34,810 nucleotides of DNA, taken from JBOGWP01 sp050693875. GTDB taxonomy: Bacteria > Actinomycetota > CADDZG01 > JAHWKV01 > JBOGWP01. The notes under the pieces are model-generated. The model was given only the letters and a program-made list of their open reading frames with translations. It was not told the DNA's origin and did not search any database. The stretch spans positions 1 to 34,810 of the forward strand of contig JBOGWP010000079.1 of the NCBI GenBank assembly GCA_050693875.1, in the 5' to 3' direction. Below are positions 23,654 to 30,412 of the stretch, one piece after another (the first letter of the stretch is position 1; each line of letters opens with the position of its first letter). Both the position numbers and the translations under genes were made by a program.

Positions 23654-25104
23654 GCTTGCGGGTCCGCATGGCGCCGGCGCCGAGCGGCGCCCTCCACGTC
23701 GGCAACGTCCGAACGTTCCTCTTCAACGGGCTTTACGCCCGCCGCCACGAGGGCGTGCTCGTGCTGCGCATCGAGGACACGGATCGGGCGAGGTTCACCG
23801 AGGAGGCCTACGAGGCTGCGCTCCAGGACCTTCGCTGGATCGGGCTCGACTGGGACGAGGGCCCGGACATCGGCGGCGGCTACGGCCCGTACCGTCAGTC
23901 GCAGCGGGCGGAGCTTTACCAAAGCGCAGCGATGCGACTGCTCGAGTCGGGTGCGGCCTACCGGTGCTACTGCACCCCCGAGGAGCTCAAGCAGCGCCGC
24001 GAGGAGGCGATGGCGGCGGGGCGCCCGCCCGGCTACGACCGGCGGTGCTACCGCTTGATCGACGCGGAGCGCGAAGCGTTCGAGACGGCCGGCCGGCCCT
24101 GGGCGGTTCGCTTCTTCGTGCCTCCCGGCACGACAACGTTCAAGGACCTCGTCGTCGGCGAGGTCACCGTCGAGCACGAACGCATAGAGGACTTCGTCAT
24201 CATGCGCTCTGACGGCTCGACGCTGTACCAGCTGGGCGTCGTGGTCGACGACGCCACCATGGCGATCACCCACGTCATCCGCGGGGACGACCATCTGTCG
24301 AACACGCCCAAGCAGATTCTGCTGCACCGCGCCTTTGGCGGCGCCGTCCCTCTATTCGCGCATCTCCCGCAGGTGCTCGGCCCCGACCGGCGGCCGCTGT
24401 CGAAGCGCCACGGGTCAACCTCGCTCTCCGAATTCCGCACCGCGGGCTACCTGCCCGAGGCGCTGCGCAACTATCTGGCGCTGCTCGGCTGGGGCACGGC
24501 CGAGGACACGATTCTCACGGCCGAGGAGCTCGTCGCCCGCTTCGACATCGAGGACGTCCACCCATCGCCGGCGATCTTCGACTTCGCGAAGCTCGACTGG
24601 CTGAACGGCGAGTACATCCGGGCGCTGTCGGACGAGGAGCTGGCGCGGCGCCTCGAGCCGTTCCTGGCTCGGGCCGGCCTCGTTTCCCAAACTTCGTCGG
24701 AGGCCGAGCGGGACCTCATTGCCGCCGTCGCACCCCTGATCAAGACGAGGATCGAACGGCTCGATCAGGCGGCCGACCTGGTCCGGGGGATCTTCGTCGA
24801 CGTCGATGCGAACGCGCAGGCCGAGGTGCTGCAGGAACCCCATGTGGCCACGCTGCTCGACCGGGCGATCGATGCCCTGGAGAAGATCGAGCCGTGGAAC
24901 CCGGAGCGGATCGAGGCGGCCCTCCGAGGCGTCCAGACGGAGATGGGCCTCAAGCCGAAGCGGGCCTTCATTCCCTTCTACGTCGCGGTCATGGGCTCGC
25001 GGGTTGCCGCTCCGATCTTCGACTCGATGGCCCTGATCGGCCGGGAGCGGTCGCTGGAGCGGCTCCGGCGAGCTCGGCGGGGGCTCGAGGGAGAGGATGA
25101 GTGA
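23650..25104 (+). CDS. gltX: Glutamyl-tRNA synthetase (probably non-discriminating)
   Basis: GltX charges tRNA with glutamate. The 484-residue class I synthetase has the HIGH-type motif in APAPSGALHVGNVRT (residues 8-22), RIEDTDRARF, the KMSKS-type motif LSKRHG (residues 250-255) and a C-terminal helical anticodon-binding domain. Since gatCAB is present and no glutaminyl-tRNA synthetase is seen, it probably also charges tRNA-Gln with glutamate; this is inference. ATG 23650 overlaps the FAH stop. A tRNA-Gln gene begins 45 bp behind the stop, and HemA uses the Glu-tRNA(Glu) that it makes. Confidence 0.96.
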   Translation: MSLRVRMAPAPSGALHVGNVRTFLFNGLYARRHEGVLVLRIEDTDRARFTEEAYEAALQDLRWIGLDWDEGPDIGGGYGPYRQSQRAELYQSAAMRLLESGAAYRCYCTPEELKQRREEAMAAGRPPGYDRRCYRLIDAEREAFETAGRPWAVRFFVPPGTTTFKDLVVGEVTVEHERIEDFVIMRSDGSTLYQLGVVVDDATMAITHVIRGDDHLSNTPKQILLHRAFGGAVPLFAHLPQVLGPDRRPLSKRHGSTSLSEFRTAGYLPEALRNYLALLGWGTAEDTILTAEELVARFDIEDVHPSPAIFDFAKLDWLNGEYIRALSDEELARRLEPFLARAGLVSQTSSEAERDLIAAVAPLIKTRIERLDQAADLVRGIFVDVDANAQAEVLQEPHVATLLDRAIDALEKIEPWNPERIEAALRGVQTEMGLKPKRAFIPFYVAVMGSRVAAPIFDSMALIGRERSLERLRRARRGLEGEDE

Positions 25105-25122
25105 GGGCTTCTCGACCGCTGG

Positions 25123-25128
25123 TACACT
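25123..25128 (+). promoter_or_regulatory. Putative -10 box (TACACT) of tRNA-Gln
   Basis: TACACT lies 20 bp before the mature 5' end of tRNA-Gln, so a start site near 25135 would give a short precursor leader. No -35 is clear. Read-through from gltX is also possible. Confidence 0.4.
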
Positions 25129-25148
25129 GCCCTCAATCTCAGAATCGA

Positions 25149-25221
25149 TGCCGGGTAGATCAATTGGCAGATCGTCTGGTTCTGGCCCAGAAGGCTCTAG
25201 GTTCGAGTCCTAGCCCGGCAG
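25149..25221 (+). tRNA. tRNA-Gln(CTG)
   Basis: A full cloverleaf can be drawn: acceptor TGCCGGG/CCCGGCA, D arm GATC/GATC with loop AATTGGCA, anticodon stem TCTGG/CCAGA with loop TTCTGGC (anticodon CTG, decoding CAG), variable loop AGGCT, and T arm CTAGG/CCTAG with TTCGAGT. The discriminator is G and CCA is not encoded (CCG follows). In an organism using GatCAB this tRNA is first charged with glutamate by GltX and then amidated. Confidence 0.95.
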
Positions 25222-25380
25222 CCGCCTTCGACTGAGGGGCGTTCGCACTTCCCTTTCCGGCCTCGTTGGTTTCCGATCGGCCCCATTGCTGAAGAGGAAT
25301 GCGCGGCCTCCATGAGGGGTTACTCTTTCGGGAAGCAGTGCAAGCTTAGCGAAGCAGTCATTTGGGTATTCGCGTAGTGT

Positions 25381-25395
25381 GGCGCGTGCCGCGCC
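25381..25395. repeat. Short GC-rich hairpin in the ferritin leader region
   Basis: GGCGCG and CGCGCC flank TGC. It lies in the 227-bp gap between tRNA-Gln and ferritin and about 54 bp before the ferritin ATG; a TATTCG/TAGTGT region just upstream might hold the promoter. No clear iron-box (Fur or IdeR) palindrome was seen. Confidence 0.35.
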
Positions 25396-25448
25396 GCGTC
25401 CTGCCGGCGCGGCGGTCCGACTTGGCTCACCAGCAGAGGGAGGAACGT

Positions 25449-25997
25449 ATGCGAATGGTCAAGAGCGGCAAGGCCGCCGCCGAGGGGAGCGCCCTCGGAT
25501 CCGAGATGGAGGCGGCGTTCAACGCCCAGCTGAACCGGGAGTTCTACTCGTCGTACCTCTACCTGTCGATGTCGGCCTACTTCGACAGCGAGAACCTGCC
25601 CGGGCACGCGCACTGGATGCGCCTGCAGGCAGATGAGGAGTACGCCCACGCGATGAAGTTCTTCCTCCTCATCAACGACCGTGGGGGCCGGGTGCAGCTC
25701 ACCACGATCGCGGAGCCTCAGTCGGGCTTCGGGTCCTCGCTCGAGGCCTTCAGCCAGGCACTCGAGCACGAGCGGGAGATCTCGGACCACATCGGCCGGC
25801 TCTACGAGCAGGCGTCATCGCAGAACGACCACGCTAGCGTCACGTTCCTGCAGTGGTTCGTGAACGAGCAGGTCGAGGAGGAGAAGACGCTCGACCAGCT
25901 GGTTGCGACGCTCGGCATGATCGGCGGAGAGAAGACGGCGATGTGGATGTTCGACCGGGAACTCGCCACCCGGACCGCGGCACCGCCGACTGCCTAA
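25449..25997 (+). CDS. Non-heme ferritin (Ftn type)
   Basis: Ferritin stores iron as a mineral inside a 24-subunit cage. The 182-residue protein has the four-helix pattern: LNREFYSSYLYLSMSAYFDS (ferroxidase Glu), ADEEYAHAMKFFLLINDRGG (Glu and His), FSQALEHEREISDHI (Glu) and FLQWFVNEQVEEEKTLDQL (Gln/Glu). No heme-binding Met typical of bacterioferritin is evident. GAGGGAGGAACGT directly before ATG 25449 is a strong ribosome binding site; the open frame extends 29 codons further upstream into an Arg-rich stretch that is not part of the family. The start ATGCGAATG also allows ATG 25455. Confidence 0.93.
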   Translation: MRMVKSGKAAAEGSALGSEMEAAFNAQLNREFYSSYLYLSMSAYFDSENLPGHAHWMRLQADEEYAHAMKFFLLINDRGGRVQLTTIAEPQSGFGSSLEAFSQALEHEREISDHIGRLYEQASSQNDHASVTFLQWFVNEQVEEEKTLDQLVATLGMIGGEKTAMWMFDRELATRTAAPPTA

Positions 25998-26016
25998 CCG
26001 CTTCCACGTCGGGGGG

Positions 26017-26039
26017 CCGACGGGTCGTCCCCCCGTCGG
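26017..26039 (+). terminator. GC-rich hairpin behind ferritin
   Basis: CCGACGGG (26017-26024) and CCCGTCGG (26032-26039) pair perfectly around 7 nt, 20 bp behind the ferritin stop. No T-run follows. It is a likely transcription end before the tRNA-Glu gene. Confidence 0.55.
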
Positions 26040-26057
26040 CGCGTCGGCCTTCCCGGA

Positions 26058-26063
26058 TATCAT
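26058..26063 (+). promoter_or_regulatory. Putative -10 box (TATCAT) of tRNA-Glu
   Basis: TATCAT lies 47 bp before the mature 5' end of tRNA-Glu; a start near 26070 would give a leader of about 40 nt. No -35 is clear. Confidence 0.35.
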
Positions 26064-26109
26064 GGCACCGGATCCGAGGTTCGGCATCACGAGCCCCACG
26101 GCTCCATCG

Positions 26110-26183
26110 GCCCCCGTCGTCTAGCGGCCTAGGACACCGCCCTCTCAAGGCGGAGATCACGGGTTCGAAACCCGTCGGGGGCA
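26110..26183 (+). tRNA. tRNA-Glu(CTC), island attachment site candidate
   Basis: A complete cloverleaf: acceptor GCCCCCG/CGGGGGC, D stem GTCT/GGAC, anticodon stem CCGCC/GGCGG with loop CTCTCAA (anticodon CTC, decoding GAG), and T arm ACGGG/CCCGT with TTCGAAA. The discriminator is A and CCA is not encoded. It serves translation and, charged by GltX, gives the substrate of HemA. The remains of a serine recombinase reach right to its 3' end, and in the antisense direction the recombinase frame runs on through the tRNA (reading PTGFEPVISALRG), the arrangement left when an element inserts at a tRNA 3' end. Confidence 0.95.
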
Positions 26184-26985
26184 CCGAACCGGTAGGTGGT
26201 CGAAAAACCGGCGCGCGGAAGACCGGCGTGATGCAAGCGCTGTTCTTGACCCGCACTTCCACGACCAAGCTCTGCAGAACGGCCTTCCGCTCCGGCACGG
26301 AGCCGTGCCTGAGAGCCCGCTCGATCTGGCGGCGGATGGTCGGAATCTCCTGTGGCTGGACCAGCTGCGGCTCTTCCTCTCCATCTCCTCCACCAGCTCC
26401 CGACGCCGGTCCTCCAGCGATGCCAGCTCCACTCCCAGGTTCTTGATGCGTGCCGTGCACTGGGCCTCGTGCAGTGCGCCGGTCTCGAAGGCGCGGAAGT
26501 ACCGGTCAAGGGCCTCCTCCGCCTTGCGGATCTTGCCGGTGATCGCTGCCAGCTCCTTCTCCAGCTTCGGGCGACTGGGCGACAGCGCCGCCAGGCAGTG
26601 AGCTCCCGCCTGCAGGAGAAGTTCAGGGCGGTCGAGTGTGGAGAGCAGGCTATCGAGGACGCGCTCCTCCAGCTCGTCGGCCCTTAGGCGATCCTGGTCG
26701 CACTCCTGGTTGCCGTACCGCTGCCTGGAGAAGCACACGGAGTAGGGGTAGCGACCGTTCCTTCCGGTGGCGGCCGCTCCGACGAGCTTCTTCCCGCATC
26801 GGTCGCAGACCACGAGGCCGGTCAGGAGGTAGTCGGAGAGGTTCGAGCGGCGGAGGGAGGGAATCTCCCGGCGAGCCAACATACGCCTCAACGCACGCGG
26901 CTTGGTAGACGTCAGGGTGAGGCGGCGTCGCTTCGGCGTCGGGAGTCGCACCCTGGACCACGCGGAGGCCGTGAACTTCCACTGC
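26184..26985 (-). pseudogene. Large serine recombinase remnant (C-terminal part)
   Basis: Large serine recombinases integrate and excise mobile elements. Only the C-terminal part remains: the zinc-ribbon region SDYLLTGLVVCDRCGKKLVGA with its second Cys pair near VCFSRQRYGNQEC, then a coiled coil (RPKLEKELAAITGKIRKAEE, later ASLEDRRRELVEEMER). At about 26380 the frame shifts; the other frame continues QEIPTIRRQIERALRHGS, AVLQSLVVEVRVKN and PVFRAPVFRPP, the usual end. The N-terminal catalytic and recombinase domains are absent, so it is inactive. The end next to tRNA-Glu marks one edge of an integrated island. Confidence 0.82.
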
Positions 26986-27035
26986 ATACCACCGCCGAGG
27001 CGAGCCAGTGTGTCGGAGGGCCGCAGCACGCTCTG

Positions 27036-27501
27036 GAGGTCGACGGCGCGGAGGCGGCGATGGCGATCCGGTCGGAGCGGCCCGAGACCAGGGTCGTGAT
27101 GCTGACGGGGGACACCTCGGACGCCGTGCTGGCGGCGACCGTGCGGGCGGGGTGTTGCGGCTACCTCAGAAAGGATCGCCCGCTGGCCGAGGTGGTCTCG
27201 GCGGTCCCGCGGCGTACGCGGGCGAGGTCCTGATGCCCCCCGAGATGCTTGCCCGGGCGCTGCGTACCATCCGCCGTCCCAGGGGGGGCGTGGCGTCGGA
27301 GCTCACTTCTCGGGAGGTCGAGATCCTGGAACAGGTGCAACCGGCCTCTCCAACCAGGAGATCGCCGAGCGCCTCGTGCTGTCGGTCAACACGGTTCGGA
27401 ACTACGTCCAGGCCGTCCTTCGCAAGCTCCAGGCCCACTCGAAGCTCGAGGCTGTGGCCAGGGCGATCCGCGACGGGATCATCCGGTATCCGGGGGCGTG
27501 A
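27036..27501 (+). pseudogene. NarL/FixJ-type response regulator remnant
   Basis: The part starts inside a receiver domain (DGAEAAMAIRSERPETRVVM, then LTGDTSDAVLAATVRAGCCGYLRKD, with the conserved Thr and Lys positions) and has lost the N-terminal half with the phosphorylated Asp. Frame changes occur at about 27210 and 27340. The third frame carries the LuxR-type helix-turn-helix TGLSNQEIAERLVLSVNTVR and ends YPGA. It cannot give a functional regulator as it stands. It faces the truncated 5' end of the recombinase remnant, and its 3' end overlaps that of the receiver-EAL gene by 23 bp. Confidence 0.78.
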
Positions 27502-28680
27502 GCTCATTGGCGCCACCAGTCGAAGGAAGGGCGCCGGGACGTCCCAGCAGGAAGCCCTGAGCTCCCCCGACCCCGAGCTCCCACAGGGCCTCGAGCTCGG
27601 CCTCCTCCTCGACTCCCTCGGCGAGCACGGTCATGCCCACCTCGGAGGCGAGAGATCAACGCCCGCGCCAGCGCCCGCCGGCTCCGGTTGAGATGCACCC
27701 CTCGGGTGAGCGAGGCGTCGAGCTTCACGATATCCGGAGCGAGCAGCAGGATGTGGCGAAGGCTGGCGAAGCCCGCGCCGGCGTCGTCCACCGCGATGCG
27801 GGCGCCGGTCGAGCGTAGCGGCTCCAGCTCCATCGACAGGGCGGCGTAGTCTCCCACCGGGGCGTGCTCTGTGATCTCTACCGTCAGCCGCCCGACGGGC
27901 AGCTCGCCCGCCACCTTCGCCATCTCGCCACTGACCGCAGTCTTGGGCGAGGCGTTGACGAAGAGGCTCCCGGGCCCGGCGGCGAGGCGCCAGGACGAGA
28001 CCGCCGACCGGACCGCGAGCAGCTCCAGCTCGACCTCCAGCCCCGCGGCGGCGGCGGCCTCGGTGAACCACACGTCCGGGCCCCGGGCGGGCTCCCCGTT
28101 GAAGCGCGCCAAGGCCTCGAAGCCGATGGTACGGCGCGTCGCCACCTCCACCACGGGCTGGAAGGCCATTGGTCACGCTCTCCCGGTCGAGCACGAGGCG
28201 TATCCGCGAGATGCGCAGCCGCCGCTCCTCCTCGGCGGTGGCGGTCTGCTCGAGCTGGGCTGCCAGCTCCGCCATCACCTCCGGGACGAGGTCGGGGGCC
28301 AGCGTGGTCATCCCCCGGGCGGCGTGGCGGATCGCCTCGAGGAGGTCCGCGCCCGCCGCCCCTTTCACCACGTAGCCCATCGCACCCGCCCGGATCATCT
28401 CGGCGACCGTTGCGCGGCTGTCGTAGGCCGACAGGGCGAGGAGGCGCGTTCGGGGCGAGACCGCCCGGATCTCGCGGGCGGCGCGGATCCCGCCTCCACC
28501 GGACATCTTGATGACGAGCACCGCCACGTCGGGAAGCTCGGCCCGGGCGATCGCGATCGCCTCGTCGGCGTCGGCGGCCGCACCGACCAGCGCCAGCGCC
28601 TCGTCGTCGGCGATCAGGTCGGCGACCGCGTCGCGCAACCAGACGTCGTCGTCGGCGATCAGGACCCGGACCTTGCTCAC
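27479..28680 (-). pseudogene. Receiver-EAL protein (c-di-GMP phosphodiesterase), two frameshifts
   Basis: Once two frameshifts are allowed for (about 28171 and 27655), the gene encodes an N-terminal receiver domain and a C-terminal EAL domain of about 230 residues, the family that cleaves c-di-GMP. The EAL parts are readable: TIGFEALARF (the EAL Glu), LFVNASPKTAV, LTVEITEHAPVGDY, IAVDDAGAGFASLRH, PDIVKLDAS, and in the other frame MTVLAEGVEEEAELEAL and GAQGFLLGRP. In the receiver, RVLIADDDVWLRDAV has the acidic pocket, but the phosphorylation site reads VLVIKMSGGGG, so Asp is replaced by Val. GTG 28680 overlaps the stop of the histidine kinase (GTGA). Confidence 0.8.
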
Positions 28681-30412
28681 GCCGGCGCCTCCGCCTGCGG
28701 GCCTCTGGGCAACCAGAACTCGACTATGGTCCCGCCGCCCGGCTCGCTCTCGAGGCGCCACCACCCACCGGCTATCTCCGCGCGCTCTCGCATCTACGAC
28801 ACGCCGATGTGCCCGGGCAGGGCGCGCGCCCGCTCGGTGGGGGAGAAGCCGGCGCCGTCGTCGGCGATGCGAACGAGAATCCCGCCGTCCTGTTCCTCGA
28901 GCTCGACCCGGACGTGCCTGGCGTGGGCGTGCTTCGCCACGTTGGTGAGCGCCTCCTGGGCGATCCGGTACAAGATGATGCGTACGTCGTGGCTCGCCTC
29001 CGTCCCGAGACGATCCTCCAGCGTGTACGCGTACCCGGCGTCGGCAGCGGACTGGCTCAGGTACTGGCGCAGGGCCGCGGCGAGGCCGTCGCGGTCGAGG
29101 GCGGGGGGCCGGATCTCGAACAGCAGGCGGCGAAGGCGCTCGGAGGCGCGGCGAAGCCATCTCCTCGGTCTTCACCACCCTCTCCCGGTGCACCGGGTCG
29201 GTCAGGACGTGGCCGAGCATCTCGAGTCGGATCAGGGCGGCGACGACCGCCTGGATGGAGTCGTCGTGGATGTTGGAGGCGATCCGCCGCCGCTCCTCCT
29301 CCTGGGCGCGGACGAGGTGGGCGAGGAGCTTCCTCCGTTCGGCGTCGACGGCCTCGAGCTCGCGCACATGCTGCATCAGCTTGGCGTTGAGGAGCACCAA
29401 GTGCTCGCGCTGGTAGTCTTCGCCCGGGGGAGGAGCCCGGGTCCCCGACTCGGCGAGGGCCGCCTTCACCGTGGCGAGGATCGTCTCCGGGTCGGACGGC
29501 TTCTGGAGGACGTGGCGCACCCCCGCACGTTCGGCCAGCGCCCGGACCTCGTCCTGGCGCTAGGCGGCGGTGTAGAAGATGACCGCCGCACCCCCGGTGT
29601 CTGGGTCGCTTCGCAGCTCCCGGGCGAACTCGTAGCCGTCCATCCTCGGCATGAGGATGTCGGCGATGACGAGGTCGGGCCGCTCCTTGCGGGCGAGGAC
29701 GAGCGCCTGGACCCCATCGTCCGCCTCGAGCAGCCGGTGCTCCCCGGAGTACCCCAACAGCGAGGTGAGCAGCTCGCGGTTCGTGGGGTTGTCGTCGACC
29801 ACGCCGGGCATGTGGATGTCGCTCAGGATCAGGTCGGGCACCCGCTGGTCGAGGCGTGCCATCGCCTCCGCGAACCCCCTCGCTGCGAGGACCTCGTAGC
29901 CGAAGGGGCGAGGATGCTGCGAAGCAGTTTGGAGGTTCTCGGGCAGGTCGTCCACCGCGAGCACGACCCCCGAGAAGGCTGGGGAGGGCGAGGGCGCCTC
30001 TGGGGCGGCGACCGCTGCCGCCGCCGCTCGCGGGGGCGTGCGAAGCTCCACCGGGAGGTAGGACTCCACGCGCTCGACGTCTGCGGCTCGATCGGTTTGG
30101 CGATGTAGCCGTCGAAGCCCGCCGCCAGGATCCGGTCGCGGTCGCCCACCATCGCGAACGCGGTGACGGCGACGACCGGAATCTGGGCGAGGCCGGCGTC
30201 GAGGCGGAGGCGGCGAAGCACCTCGAACCCGTCGATGTCGGGTAGCCCGATGTCGAGAACTACGAGATCCGACGGCCGGCGCGGGCCGACTCCAGGCCGT
30301 CATGGCCGCTCGTCGCCTCTGTGGTCGCGTAGCCCCGCGATTCGAGCAGGTAGCGCATGAGGTCCATATTGTGGGGGGTGTCCTCGACGAGCAGGATCCG
30401 GGCTTGCGTCAC
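28677..30412 (-). pseudogene. Three receivers plus NarL-type histidine kinase, several lesions
   Basis: Read through its breaks, this is a response-regulator/kinase hybrid. Receiver 1 runs from ARILLVEDTPHNMDLMRYLL to ILAAGFDGYIAKPIEPQ with the phospho-Asp in LVVLDIGLPDIDG. Receiver 2 (VVLAVDDLPENLQ, LILSDIHMPG) stops after its Asp and passes straight into receiver 3 (VVDDNPTNRELLTSLLGYSG, VIADILMPRMDGYEF). The kinase follows: HLVRAQEEERRRIASNIHDD (phospho-His), EIRPPALDRDG, ALTNVAKHAHARHV and RIADDGAGF. Lesions: frameshifts near 30274, 30085, 29920 (a compensating pair) and 29155, and in-frame TAG at 29560-29562 and 28794-28796. GTG 30412 overlaps the PAS kinase stop. It has no membrane span. 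Confidence 0.78.

Noticed and set aside
25222..25448. Iron-responsive (Fur/IdeR) operator before ferritin
   Set aside because: Some AT-rich half-sites are present but no convincing palindrome matching the known boxes.
25840..26183. Open frame on the minus strand running through tRNA-Glu into ferritin
   Set aside because: The part left of 26184 is antisense to the tRNA and ferritin. Only the part to the right is the real recombinase end.
28794..29562. Recoding of TAG as a sense codon
   Set aside because: The gene also has several frameshifts, and intact genes in the window do not show internal TAG. Mutation or sequencing error is simpler.
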